A stretch of DNA of 47,500 nt from Cristatella mucedo (GCA_009760855.2 WPIO01000001.1:11290001-11337500); one strand, 5' to 3'. Shown: positions 10,836-21,682, numbered from the stretch's first letter. Notes: generated by a model not told the origin, from the sequence alone. Translations and numbers: made by a program.

Positions 10836-11189
10836 TACTCGTGTGTTTGAAATCCTGTTGCCACGTGTGATCCGTGTTATATGGGCACAGGACAGGTGGT
10901 TAGCTACGACTAGGACCGACCGCTAGGACCGACCTGAGAGGTCAATTCGGCGGCTTAGCCCCGCAGCTTGCTCCATAGCCTTCCTCTGATTGGCTACCTC
11001 TTGAAAGGTTACAGTTGGTCCCTTATCAGCTTAATCATTGTTATGACTGGATACTTAATAAGTTGATTTCACAGATACAGCAGGTTTTATTAAAAAATAT
11101 TACACAAAAATATGGTCGCTGAGACAAAGGAATAAAATGTGGCTACTTGTCGCTTCTGTCATTACTATAGCCATACGTGACGGAGTTGA

Positions 11190-11530
11190 AGAAGCCTGGA
11201 ACTTACTCCCGACTGACATCACGACGTCCCTTGACTTACGACATTTTAAAAAGAAGCCAAAACGCACCTATTTATCATAGCATTTAGTTGGTCCCTGTGA
11301 TTCGTCCTTTGTGTGCTTATGCTTATGCTGATGCTGTGCATGCTGCCACTAACCACATTTGCATGCTGACCCTATGCATGTCACCCCTAACTGGATTAAT
11401 CTTGTTGGAATGGAGCATGCTACAACTAATCAAATGATCTTAGTTCCTTTAAAGCATATTTAAAGTGTCTAGAAAGAAGAGATTAAGTTCTCTGAGGATG
11501 CTATGCAAATGTATCTTTCTTATTATTGTT
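11190..11530 (+). mobile_element. LINE family A, 3' fragment (first of a tandem pair)
   Basis: It begins at AAGCCTGGAACTTACTCCC, equal to the KAWN codons of the intact copy, and runs through the final ORF codons, the 3' UTR with its GCATGCTGCCACTAACCACA block and a degraded hairpin (about 11455-11505) to a short ATT-rich end. It is more diverged than the copies at 19286 and 33896. Confidence 0.8.
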
Positions 11531-11757
11531 AAGAAGCTTAAAACGCACCTTTTTATTACAGCATTTGATGGGTCTTTGTGATTCTTCCTTCGTGAGCATG
11601 TACCTACTTACACAATGACTGCTGCCTGCGGATGTTGCCACCAAACACTTGGTAATGCTGTATATGCAGCATCTGTAAAGTACCTAGAAGAGAGATTCAT
11701 TTATCTGATGGCGCTATACAAATTTATTATTATTATTACTATTGTTATTAAAAGAAA
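11531..11757 (+). mobile_element. LINE family A, 3' fragment (second of a tandem pair)
   Basis: It starts again at AAGCTTAAAACGCACCTTT, matching the KNLKTHLF codons. It repeats a shortened 3' UTR and the hairpin (about 11675-11715), then ends in (ATT)n at about 11722-11750. It sits directly against the previous fragment in the same orientation. This could be a second insertion into the ATT tail of the first or a local tandem duplication. Confidence 0.75.
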
Positions 11758-12204
11758 GGGGGCTACCTCAACTGCTCTCCTGACTCTGCTATACTTCTCA
11801 CTTTTTCTGTGTTGCGTGAGATAAAATCCGCTGACTACCGAGTGCGTATCGAAAGCCGCTTAGGCTGTGAGTGCGAGTGTGAGTGTGAGTACAAACCTCT
11901 CCGGCGTAACACCTACATAGTCTTTGTGTCTTTGCGGAGTTACAGACGGAGATAGAAAATACAAAAAAACAAAAAAACAAATGATACCACAGTGAGCAGC
12001 TTTAGCATTTGGTATTGGTATCATCGGCAAGAAAGGGTTAAAAAAGAGCTCGACTATTCTTCTGAGAGTGGTAAGCGTGGCTTTTGGATCAGTGATTAGA
12101 CGGCTATCGCGTAGGTCAGATAAGTCCCCTATACCAAACTGAAAGAAGACGCTGAAGAAGGAAACGCTGCCGTATAAGCGTAGGCTCTGTTGGAGTTATC
12201 TCTC

Positions 12205-12745
12205 TCATTCTGTCTCTGGTTCTCTGTCTGTGTCCGTCTGTGTCCATCTCTGTGTCCGTCTCTGTGTCCGTCTCTGTCTCCGTCTCTGTTTCCGTCTCTG
12301 TGTCCGTCTATGTGTCCGTCTCTGTGTCCGTCTCTGTGTCCGTCTCTGTGTCCGTCTCTGTGTCCATCTCTGTGTCCGTCTCTGTGTCCGTGTCCGTCTT
12401 TGTGTCCATGTCCGTCTCTGTGCCCGTCTCGGTCTCTCTGTCTTTCTTCGTCTCGGTCTCCGTCGGGTCCGTCTCGGTCTCCTTCGGGTCCGTCTCGGTC
12501 TCCGTCGGGTCCGTCTCGGTCTCCATCCGGTCCGTCCGGTCTCGTCCGTCTCCTTCCGGTCCGTCTCCGTCTCCGTCCGGTCTCGCCCGTCTCCGTCTCG
12601 TCGATTTCCGTCTCCTTCTCATCCGTTTCCGTCTTCGTCTCGTCTGTCTCCATTTCGTCCGTCTCCGTCTCCGTTTCGTCCGTCTCCGTCTCCGTCTCGT
12701 CCGTCTCCGTCTCGGCCGTCTGTCTGTCTTTTAGTCTCTCTCTCT
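12205..12745. repeat. GTCTCC-based minisatellite (12-bp and 21-bp units)
   Basis: From about 12217 to 12425 the unit is a 12-mer of the type TCCGTCTCTGTG. From about 12449 to 12534 it changes to 21-mers of the type GTCTCGGTCTCCGTCGGGTCC, with further 21-mer variants to about 12720. Because the periods are multiples of three and lack stops, several frames on both strands stay open for more than 160 codons. Those frames are artefacts of the repeat. Confidence 0.9.
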
Positions 12746-14229
12746 CGTTCGTTGACCAAGAGGCGTCTGTTCGAGACACAAGGCACGTGTCAAAAGTGCT
12801 ACATCTGCTCCTCAGCCAGAGCCAACGGAGTATCATTCATCTTAACCTCCCAGCCAAACACCCCAGACGGAACTGATAAAGGTTAACCCTCTACGGCTGT
12901 CGAATGGACGGCTCTAACCATTGGATGTGGCATTTTACCTTAATTCACTTGAGTGCTCTTCGTTGCTGCCGCGTTCCATCAAAGTCGGCCTACCCGCCTG
13001 TATTGGTGCTGAACCTTCAAATAACTAGCAGTGCTACAAGGCACAGGGCCTCTTCACACCGAATACACGTACTAGCACGGTTACGAGCGCAGTGCTTTCG
13101 ACCTAAGGACGTTAGTAAGAAGCCGTCAGAGTGCGTTTGCTAAAACTCTCCTGTCACCGATTCTTACAGTTTTCTAAATGCAGTTGTCGTGGTATTCTTG
13201 CTTAAAGCGTCCCTTCAATACACCACCGTTTCAGTATCGGAAATGGTGAACTTCGATTCATCAGTCTACACAGCTCTATACCAGGTAACAAGGTCCCGTA
13301 AGCGTTGTCGTCAGCTTATTGCAGACGGCCTAATTTTTGCTTTTAAGAAAGCAAAGATTTTACAATGGGCAATCCTGGAGAGTATTATAACCTCAATAGA
13401 GCAGTTGATTAAATCATCATGAGTTTAGATTAACGTATCCCAAGCAGTCTAACCCTTAAAGTTTTAATGGCGCTGTCATTCCAACTTTTGTCATCTTGGA
13501 TCGACTGTAGCCTATAAAATGCAGACCTCCAATTTGTCATTTCGAGGAGGCAGAAACACCCCTGGCCTTGCCGATCTCTCACCACTTGTTAGCTATTCCA
13601 CCGAATACCAAATTTTGCTACAAAAGGTAGTCACCAAAACTAGCTCTTTGCGAACTTTCATTTTACAGACAAACAAGTTTAAGCTTTAAGTACTTTGCGA
13701 AACCTATAACACTAAGTTTACTAAGTTTGAGTACACTTCATTTTTAAGCGTATTCTCTTACTCTATGAGGTATCTTATAATTTAATTTGCTACTCCTGAT
13801 TCTGTATGCACTGATACGAGGGATTAGTGCGGCTTGCTGATTGTGAGAAATTCCCAGCGGTAGTCGTCCTAATCGTAAGAATTCTCCACTTTCTGGTACT
13901 GGGTACTGGCTTAACGTCTGACAGCGACTGTGTTTCTTTCCCTTTTATGGAGAAAGGGGCCTCAGTGAAATTATCCGAATGCATTTATATTTTGTTCCCT
14001 TCTTCGCCGAATCACCATCCCAGAAATAACACCGGACTTATGAGGCCTCCTGTATGTGGTACTTACTGTGGTACGAGGTATTTACGTTGGTGCGCTGAGC
14101 ATACATGCGTACGCTGGAATTCTACTGTGGTCATTTTTTTATTGAATGCCGGGTTGACACTAAATTTTCTGTTAGACATGCAACGTAACTTGTAGCCTTT
14201 ATTTGCGACGGTAATTTCACAAGCCGCAA
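12746..14229. other. Intergenic, no recognisable gene
   Basis: Small unrecognised reading frames only (for example 13189-13422 plus, 77 codons; 13827-14195 plus, 122 codons). None has a known motif or a convincing partner exon. Confidence 0.45.
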
Positions 14230-15000
14230 GGACCAAATGGGTGCTACTTTAGAGAGTTTTCTACAGCGTCCTCAAAGCCTAAGCTCGCTTTAGTTAGCAT
14301 ACGATAGCCAACAGGTTCTATCTCAAGTAGCAAACAGAAAGTGAGAAGCCTAATCAGGAGGACAGACTAAGAAGTGATTAGTGCGGAAGTAGCAGTGCAG
14401 GAGGGCTGGAAAGGATATGTCACAGATGTCGTTGCGTGACAATTATGGAAGTGAGTTCCTCAGCCTAGGACCTTGCAGAACAAGCACTTCTGTCGCCAAC
14501 TGTCTTCCAGCGAAGGAATGGAAAAGCTAATTTATCGTTCGTAGGACCTGAGGCAGGAGGAGGCTGAAATTTAAGCAGCAATTCAGCTAGGTATGAAGAG
14601 ATACGCTATTTTTGGAGCCGAACTTTGCTCTGTATTCGTTGATCAACCGGTAGCCATAGGAGCTCCGTCTGCGAAGGAGATACGTAGTTGAACCTCTTGA
14701 ATTTGTTGACCAAACTTGCAGCCATATTCATAAGCAGCTGCTGAGGCGTAATAACTTTTTTCGGGAGCACAATCAAAATGGGGTTACAGTGATCGAGCTA
14801 AAACAGAACCAGAGAGCTACTAAGATGTTCGGCCAGTTCAGGCTAGAACTTCACCAATGTCCGGTGAGTAGGATTTCGGAATTATCCTCGTTTAGCCTAA
14901 GAATATTTACAAACGCGAAATAGCAGCTTCTGCACTAAAGTTCTTTGGCCACATCATCCTTAGCTGAGAACTTTCGATTCGACAGACGCAAACGACTCTA
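14230..15000 (-). mobile_element. LINE family B, 3' half, old copy
   Basis: On the minus strand this matches the element at 22585-23620 over most of its length. Matching blocks include AAAGTGAGAAGC (about 14338), GGCTGGAAAGGAT (about 14405), the CTCTGTATTCGTTGATCAAC region (about 14629) and the TTGCAGCCATATTCATAAGC region (about 14716). It represents the reverse transcriptase C-terminal part and downstream DNA of family B. No open reading frame survives. Confidence 0.65.
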
Positions 15001-15884
15001 GGTGGCTATCACCAGCCGGTAGGGTACAGCTGGCTCAAAAGCCCAATGCACAGCCGACTAGCTACTAGGCCGAGTCTGATTTGTATGTTTCGTAACCACA
15101 GATTACGCCATCGCTGATTGCTAATCACCACATCAGGAACAGCGAAGTCATGAGCTGGTTGGTGTATCGAGAGTGCGTTTCGCTGCCGATACAGCCGGCG
15201 AATTATCAGCGCTCGCTGCGCGTCTGCCAGCTTGAGCTCGGGCCGTCATTCTCGATGGGTCTTCTCACGCCTGAGCGGCATTCGCAGAGACAGCGTCGAT
15301 GAGGTCGACGCTGCAATGATCGACCGACAGTCGAGCAAGTGGACGGGTAAGGGGTGAAGGTTGCAGTCGCTGAGCGCTCTAAATCCTGGGCTTTCGAGAG
15401 CCAGCAGCAGCATCGTTCCACCGCGAGGCTCCTCAAGGTAGCTCGTCATTGGGACCGCTGTCGCACGCGAATGTCGTCGCGAGCGTCGCTTCGAGCCGCG
15501 CTGTGGCGGCGTGAGCAGCTCGACTATTGCGTAAGCCGCTCCGCTCCTGCGGAACGCTAAGCTTGAGATTAATTAATTGTTGACCAAATTTGGCGGAGTC
15601 GAAAGCCTCCCTAATGCGTCTGAAAGCGCTGATTGACGACGTCGTATCAGGAGCCGGGCTAAAGCCGCACCTGCGCCACCTACGTACGTCCCATCATTGC
15701 GAAACCTGCCGCGTGGCGACGCACCCGTTGGCAGACGAATGCTTTTTAGTTCCGCAATCTAGCGCTAGCAGAGCGAAAGCTTATGTACCCAACGGTCCTT
15801 AAGTATAGAAGTCGAACGGATAGCTTATTGTCCGTGTAGGAGCTGAGGGCACGCGGGGCTCAAACTGGTGCGGTTACATATGCA
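15001..15884. other. GC-rich intergenic DNA
   Basis: Short overlapping frames on both strands (15206-15802), Arg/Ser/Ala-rich with no domain. Locally CpG-rich, so a hidden promoter or first exon cannot be excluded. Confidence 0.4.
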
Positions 15885-17170
15885 GGAGTCAAGCCAGGGC
15901 GGGCTCACTGTGTCAGTATAGGTATTCTGCTCTGTATCCGTTGATTGGCCTATGTTGACCTATATTGAGCTATCCCAGATCCTTCAGCAAAGGAGATGCA
16001 TGGCCGATACTCTGGAATGTGTTGACCTGCATTGCAATTATATTGATCACGAGCTGCAGGGGCTTAATGGCTTCTTTTCGGTAGCCCAGCCCACGACGGA
16101 ACTACAATAGTCTAGTTAAGACAGAACCAGAATGCTAGTTAAATTTCTAGCCAGCCGCTGTGGTATATGTGTGCCCCTATCTCAGACTGGGATCGAACGC
16201 GATAGCTGGCTGCGGAGGCAGTCTTCTTAATGAGATTTACGAAATCTAAGCAATTATCAAAGAGGACACCTATATTCCGAGCAGATGATTGATGACAGTT
16301 GCTTAACAGCATCTCATCGATTAGCAGAAAACAGTCTCCTAGTCCAGCCGGACGCTTCGGGTGTGCGATGAGTAGGGGTTCAGTTTATTGTGGTGTGGTG
16401 TAATTAAATTATCCAACGTCCAGGAACGAATGTGTGCGTGGCAAGCATTTGGTTTGTCGGTTGCTGCAGTATATTCAGATGGTTTAAATGAAAATTCCAA
16501 CTGGGTATCGTCAGCATAGAAGTGACAGCCGATCATATCTGCCCAAATCGCGTTTCCCAGAGGTTCAGTATAAATGGAGAACAGCACTGGATCGAGAAGC
16601 TGCCCTTGTGGAACTCCACAGGTGACTGACTGGTCGGCTAGATGAGACTGGACCACCACATGACACGATTGAACACGATCGGACGAGTGCGATTCGAACC
16701 ATGCCGTTGCCTCGTCTGCCGGACCGATCGCGGCTTTCAATCGCTCGAATGTGATATCGTGATCAATAGCGTCGAAGGCGGTTGATATATTGATCAGAGC
16801 CAGAACAATAACATTGCCACCAACGTTGCTGCTTAAGATGTCGTTGGTCACTCGTAGGAGAGCAGTTTCAGTGGAGTGGTATCGCTTAAATCCTGATCGA
16901 TACTGTTTCGACACACTATTTTTTCAATTTTTTCAACAATTTGCCGCAAGCTATTTTGAGACAATCTTTTGGAGAATCCTTGTTACAAAAGGAAGAAGGG
17001 AAACTGGACGATAACTTGCTAGGACCTCTGAATCCGATCCATGCTTTTTTTAAGTATAGGTCGAACGATGGCCTATTTGAAGGACCTGGGAACAACCCCT
17101 TTATCCAGAGAAGCATTAAAAAGCTGAATTGTGGCCGGACTAGGTTTTTTCTGCGAGCCTCATGTGCCGG
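15885..17170 (-). mobile_element. LINE family B, copy with reverse transcriptase core
   Basis: Read on the minus strand. Bases 17170-16920 encode a frameshifted N-terminal reverse transcriptase part (QLFNASLDKGVVPRSFK, then an AIVRPILKK-like and a YRPVS-like stretch). Bases 16914-16339 hold motifs A, B and C. Bases 16340-15885 match the C-terminal part of the copy at 22585-23620. It is a CR1/L2-group element distinct from family A: the protein wording differs and no shared 3' hairpin is seen. It is 5' truncated and disrupted. Confidence 0.8.
16339..16914 (-). pseudogene. Reverse transcriptase core (LINE B), inactivated
   Basis: A 191-codon frame with the palm motifs of a non-LTR reverse transcriptase. 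RSGFKRYHSTETALLRVTND starts near residue 7. Motif A reads ALINISTAFDAIDH (about residues 39-52), motif B reads CGVPQGQLLDPVLF (about 99-112), and motif C reads HFYADDTQL (about 130-138). The first Asp of motif A, one of three metal-binding residues, is Asn here, and motif B has Gln and Asp in place of the usual small residues. The frame is open at both ends only because frameshifts separate it from its neighbours. Its function is lost. Confidence 0.85.
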
Positions 17171-17549
17171 TCAGGTCAGAAGTCGTTCGCAAATTGGTTT
17201 CCTTAAATAAACACCGCGCCGCTCGAGATTCTCGCTCCGATTGCACGCACACGTCCCCCAAAGCCTCGGGCAAATTGCCGCAAGCCTACGGCAGCAGCCC
17301 CCGAGAACAGCTCTGGCAGCTCCCGCTGCCCGCAGCCGCCGAAGCCCGAAGTGACGTGCGGCCCGTGCTTCTGGTTCCTGGGTGGCCGAGCATTGGTTGG
17401 GAATTGAACATTCATTTTTCTTTTTAAGATAGGCACCTTGCCAACTCGCACCTCCTCCCTGAGATGTAGGGCGCTTGGCAAGTGAAGAGGTTAGTTACTA
17501 TCGACGTGCAGTTGTATTTCGCGCGTGTGCGTTCTCGCATGCTTCCTGC
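17171..17549. other. Intergenic, GC-rich, no gene recognised
   Basis: Two opposed frames (17131-17427 plus and 17203-17481 minus) cover the same GC-rich block. Neither has a recognisable domain. Confidence 0.4.
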
Positions 17550-17630
17550 GCAGCAATTGTACAGCGCCTAGAAAGAGATCGAGTTCTCTGAGGGCACCGT
17601 GTCAAATATATGATTGTCTTAATAATATAT
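17550..17630 (+). mobile_element. LINE A-type 3' tail fragment
   Basis: ACAGCGCCTAGAAAGAGATC, then GAGTTCTCTGAGGGCACCG, then an AT-rich end. This is the terminal hairpin of family A with a mismatched second arm. The family A 3' UTR is not present before it. Confidence 0.65.
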
Positions 17631-18867
17631 TTGTTCAGTTATATATCATAAGTACTTCAAGAGACTTCTAAGCCGCTAAAAGTGAAGGATCTCAGGTATT
17701 GTAGGCATGATCTTTGCTATTTGTGCTCTCATATTTCGTGGATATGTTAGAATTAAGTCCCACCTGCAAAGCCTTTTATCTTGGTTCAAAGATCTTCATG
17801 CAGTCATGCCAATTTACAGGCGGTTGCAGCAGCTCTACTGATACGGATTCACCTCAAGTCATTACGGTGCTTTATGACATTTCTATTAAGATGGTGAGGG
17901 ATCAGAGGAACAGATCCCAATGCCATCATCGTAGGGGTAGAGTATAGATTCGCTTCGTGGAATTTCGCAGCGAGTTAACAGAGGATTGTGAACGAGTTTT
18001 TCATACTATGAGCAGCGTGCTTTGATCAAAAATTTCAAAAGTAATAAAAATGCAGCTCGGCGGCTCGCTTCGATATTCATGCCAAATCCTCCATCCAAAC
18101 CTTTCCGCGAGTGAATAGACGCGAACGCGAGCGCCTGAGCGCGAGCCGCAGCTACTAACAACGGCACAACGGCACTAAAAGCTGAAATCCCCTTCAATTC
18201 TCTCGAATGAAATTGAATGACCACTAAGGAACTGATTTGCTGGAGCCAAGCTGTGCTCGCCGTGCGTGCATTCACACTCCACAGTGCGTCTCCGAAAGTA
18301 TGACAGGAGGAATTCGACTAGCTTTCCTACGTTCCAGCTTTCGCTAGCCCCGGGTAGCCTCGGACTTTCGAGGCGCCAATCACAAACCGTGTTCAATTGC
18401 TGCTGAATCGAGGTGAGTAGCAGAAAACATACGGCCCTCTGCGCGGGCAACTTTAGCAACTGGCGTGGACAGCTTTTCTCGTCGATTTGAGCCTTTTCTA
18501 ATAAGCGAAAGCAGGCTCGAGCAGCGAATGAAGTACCTTCCATGTTGACCGGATTCATACCTAGACACTTTACACATGCTCTCGAAAGGAAAAAAGTTCA
18601 CCCGACTTTAGCTGACAGGGTTTTTAAAACGGCCATCGAGTCACCGAAGAGCTACTAAGCATAATAACGTATTACCACCTCAGTATTATTTAAGTGACGT
18701 CCGTGACGAGCCAGAAAAACCACAGCGGCCGGCGCTCTTGAGAACCTGAGAAGAGACCGCAATCATTTGGCTCTTAGTCCGAGTGTTCGGCCTGTTCGGT
18801 CGCGTGTTTCGTGAGTTTCGAGGGTATTTCTGACTGTATATTAAACGTTTTATGCTTACATTTATAC
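17631..18867. other. Intergenic, no recognisable gene
   Basis: Short frames only, including 18175-18558 minus (127 codons, no domain recognised). Confidence 0.45.
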
Positions 18868-18965
18868 TTATTGATTGTAATAATGTAATAATAATGATAA
18901 CAATAAAAATGTCTTTCGTGTAGTACCTTAAGATAGCTTAATCTTTAGGCGATTCTCTTATGGTG
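18868..18965 (-). mobile_element. Possible very diverged LINE A-type tail
   Basis: An AAT-rich run (about 18878-18905) is followed by a stretch containing CTTAATCTTTAGGCG, resembling the reverse complement of the family A tail (ACTTAATCTCTTTCTAGGCG). Neither hairpin arm is well kept, so this is tentative. Confidence 0.3.
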
Positions 18966-19285
18966 CTGTACAACAGACTTTTTATTGGAATTATTATTGA
19001 ATAACTTGTGAATAAATAAGAAAATTACAGTCCATCAGTTGCAGAATCACAGTTAAAATACCGCGTGTTTCGCCTTACCTACCAGGGTATAGTAAGCATT
19101 CGGCTCTCAGAAATTCAATTATAGGACATTTCAGACGTTCAGTCGCGATTCTGAACTCCGTAGCCGACGACGAGTTGGACAGAGTTTGATAGCTCTGTCT
19201 CACCAGTAGTACGCGTTAATTGGTGGTTTCTATAAGAGTATTGACTAAAATATCCTTTTCGTGAAATTTTGTTTGAGTGCTGTTG
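18966..19285. other. Intergenic, no feature seen
   Basis: AT-rich DNA before the LINE insertion at 19286. It contains a short unrecognised minus-strand frame (19139-19330) that runs into the LINE. Confidence 0.45.
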
Positions 19286-20212
19286 AGTTTGGTTTATACT
19301 CTGCCTCTTGCTGATGTGATTGCCAAGCACAATCTAGGCTTTCACTTCTATGCGGATGACACTCAGTTGTACCTTTGCTTTGATCCCTCCCAGCCTTCGA
19401 GCACCTCAAATTCTCTCAACTCACTTGCTGCATGCATTGATGACATCCGCACATGGATGGCAACAAATTTTCTAAAACTAAACGATGATAAAACTAACTT
19501 ACTAGTTATGGGAAAACCCAGTGTGATTCAGAAATTGGAAAGGCTGACTTACAAAATTGGCTCTGCCAGCATATCTCCAGTTGAATCAGCTCGAAATCTA
19601 GGTGTCACATTCCAAAGCGATCTCTCGTTAGACGACCACATCAGCTCCACAGTCAAATCTGCCTATTTTCAGCTTCATAAAATTGCTAAAATTCGGGCTT
19701 GTTTAGATAGAGATACCACGTCCAAGTTGGTCCATGCATTCGTGACATCCCGTCTCGACTTCTGCAACTCACTGCTTACTGGCCTACCAGCATGTGCGAT
19801 CAGGCGATTGCAGCTGGTGCAAAACTCTGCAGCTAGGCTTGTCTGTCGTGAGCGTCGCAGTTGCCACATTACTCCACTTCTCGCCGACCTGCACTGGCTA
19901 CCAGTGAGGCAACGGATTGACTTCAAGGTTTTGTCGCTCACTTTTAGGTCTCTTCATTCTATGGCTTCAGCCTATCTTTCAGATATACTACCCCATCAGG
20001 CCAAGCATCGTACCACCCGCTTCTCGGAATCCAACAGTCTGGAAATACCTCGTACAAACCTTAAATCCTTTGGAGACCGTGCATTTAGCTCGTATGCTCC
20101 CAAAGCCTGGAACTGCCTCCCGACCTGCGTCAGAACATCCCCTGACCTGACCACATTTAAAAGGAACTTAAAAACACACCTATTTAGGACAGCATTTAGT
20201 GGGTCCCTGTGA
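19286..20212 (+). pseudogene. Reverse transcriptase C-terminal half (LINE A), open
   Basis: About 308 codons of open frame. The ATG at 19277 lies in flanking DNA and is fortuitous. Motif C reads FHFYADDTQLYLCFD (YADD at 19349-19360). Further on come MATNFLKLNDDKTNLLVMG (motif D/E region), [55 protein letters not shown] and the C-terminus TFKRNLKTHLFRTAFSGSL. This is the palm end, thumb and C-terminal domain of a CR1/L2-type reverse transcriptase. Motifs A and B and the endonuclease are missing, so it cannot be active despite being open. Confidence 0.9.
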
Positions 20213-20450
20213 TTCGTCCTTGATGTGCTTATGCGTGCTGACACTGTGCATGCTGCCACTAACCACATTTGCATGCTGACCCTGTGCATGTCACCCCTAA
20301 TCATATTATTCATTTTGCTTGTTTTTCAAGCGTGATTTAACTTACTATTCTATTGCATATCACTTTGCAGCAAATGTAAAGCGCCTAGAAAGAGATTAAG
20401 TTCTCCGAGGGCGCTTTATCAAGTGCAATATTATTATTATTATTATTATT
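19286..20450 (+). mobile_element. LINE family A, young 5'-truncated copy
   Basis: This is the best-preserved copy. It starts between reverse transcriptase motifs B and C (TATACTCTGCCTCTTGCTGA), contains an uninterrupted C-terminal ORF to 20212, a 3' UTR of about 160 bases, the terminal hairpin (about 20377-20419) and (ATT)7 at 20430-20450. Five-prime truncation within the reverse transcriptase is typical of target-primed reverse transcription. I see no convincing target-site duplication. The copy at 33896-34948 is nearly identical. Confidence 0.93.
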
Positions 20451-20539
20451 GAGATAAATTTCATATATTCAGCCAAACTACCATAACTTTTCTTTTTGAA
20501 CGTTTCAGTAGAAAACATACTGGAAATGCAATGGATGTC

Positions 20540-20700
20540 AATTATAAATAAAGAATTCATTTACATAGCGCCCAAAGAGAACTCTATCTTTATTCCGGCG
20601 CTTCGCACGTGCCACGAGGCTCGAGCCCACGATCTTGGCCAGACCTTGATCAGAGCGAGCACCTTAACCACTGGGACAAAAAACCAGTTAAGGTCAGAAA
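20540..20700 (-). mobile_element. SINE with tRNA-like head and LINE A-type tail
   Basis: On the minus strand a tRNA-like head comes first (about 20680-20615). It has an A-box-like CCCAGTGGTTAAGGTGCTCG, a long variable-arm-like stretch and a B-box-like GTGGGCTCGAGCC. Directly after it comes the family A terminal hairpin (GCGCCGGAATAAAGATAGAG, then TTCTCTTTGGGCGC) at about 20605-20563, and an AT-rich end. A Pol III head fused to a LINE 3' tail is the classical composition of a SINE mobilised in trans by the tail's LINE. It differs from the SINEs at 620 and 26325. Confidence 0.65.
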
Positions 20701-20765
20701 AGCATAGGAGCGCCATAGAATCATCCGTTAAACGTTGAAATAGTTCTCTGAGAGGAGCGCAGGTA

Positions 20766-21431
20766 GTGACGCGTCAGACAAAATGTTATATTGTGGTTTT
20801 TAGAAACCCTAAGCCTGCATTTCTCATGGCAGTGTCCAGAAGTGCGAGAGAAATCCTCCTCCGTTTCCCGCCAACTAAGACGACAGGCGACAAAGACAGG
20901 AGTGCATTCACCAAGCTGGCAACAGTAGCGGAAGCTGCAAAACGACCAAATTCTGAGGGATGCTCACTGTACAAGGGGCGCTATTCAAGCTTGCCTCCAA
21001 GAAGCCGTTTCGTGGCGGCGGCAGACGGAAGACGAATAAATGCAACGCGAGAGCGTGAGCAGCTGCTCGCAACGCGAGAGCGTGAGCAGCTGCTCGCACT
21101 CTACCTCGCAGGTATAGTAAGTACCGCTCCATCTGGTCTTTTTTCTTCTTTCTTCATTTCGTGTTTCTCTTTAAACACCTCGCTTGGCTACGGAAATCTT
21201 TACAATTCCCTCATCATTTCTCGCTGGTTATCATTCTCGCATCAACTCTTCGACGCGAACCCAGTGTACTTCATAACTGTCGCACGATCCATCGCATTCT
21301 CATCAAGTACTGGGAATCCATCGTTGGCAGCCACGAGCACTTTGTGGAAATCTCAGAAGTCGTTGCCTTCCTTCACTAGGGTCGATTCCGGTTGCCTCGT
21401 AACGATAATAATAAGAATTCTGCTTGCATAG
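20766..21431 (+). other. Unrecognised 221-codon reading frame
   Basis: An open frame from ATG 20766 with no domain I recognise. Residues about 90-110 contain a perfect duplication of the nine-residue unit ATREREQLL, encoded by a 27-bp tandem repeat at 21042-21095. A GCAGGTATAGTAAGT sequence (about 21108-21122) looks like a splice donor, so the frame could be an exon end followed by intron. The last codons run into a decayed LINE tail (21401 onward), which argues against the 3' part being coding. It may be non-coding altogether. Confidence 0.2.
21042..21095. repeat. Perfect 27-bp tandem duplication
   Basis: Two identical adjacent copies of a 27-bp unit beginning GCAACGCGAGAGCGTGAGC (21042-21068 and 21069-21095). 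The length is a multiple of three. Confidence 0.95.
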
Positions 21432-21478
21432 TAGCCTAAGAGAACTTAATCTCTATCCTGGTGACTTGCAAATCGCTG
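21401..21478 (-). mobile_element. LINE A-type 3' tail fragment
   Basis: GATAATAATA, then GCATAGTAGCCTAAGAGAAC, then TTAATCTCTATCCTGGTGAC. This is a diverged reverse complement of the family A end. The following bases to 21540 are not the family A 3' UTR. Confidence 0.55.
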
Positions 21479-21682
21479 CCAGAGAAGTAATGACCAAAGT
21501 TCGCATTCACATTCTGCAATCCACCGTGCAAATAATTTTGTTCTCTCATTTTTCTTCTGCCAATAGCTGGTTAATCGATTGATTGCGTGGCTTGCTAGGT
21601 TTCCTATTGTTTTTTTTTAAAAACAGGTCGAAGAGTGGTGGAAGTTTTCTGGCTCGCCTCATAGCCCCCACAACCGGATACT

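Noticed and set aside
12205-12745. Possible CRISPR-like regular repeats
   Set aside because: Units are contiguous with no unique spacers, and the context is animal DNA. It is a minisatellite.
12129-12886. Four overlapping reading frames of 164-235 codons, plus a 104-codon one
   Set aside because: All lie on the 12-bp/21-bp minisatellite, whose periods are multiples of three, so frames on both strands are open at once. None has a domain.
19675-20313. Minus-strand frames of 88 and 105 codons, repeated at 31918 and 34171
   Set aside because: Antisense shadows of the LINE A reverse transcriptase. They recur only because the element recurs.
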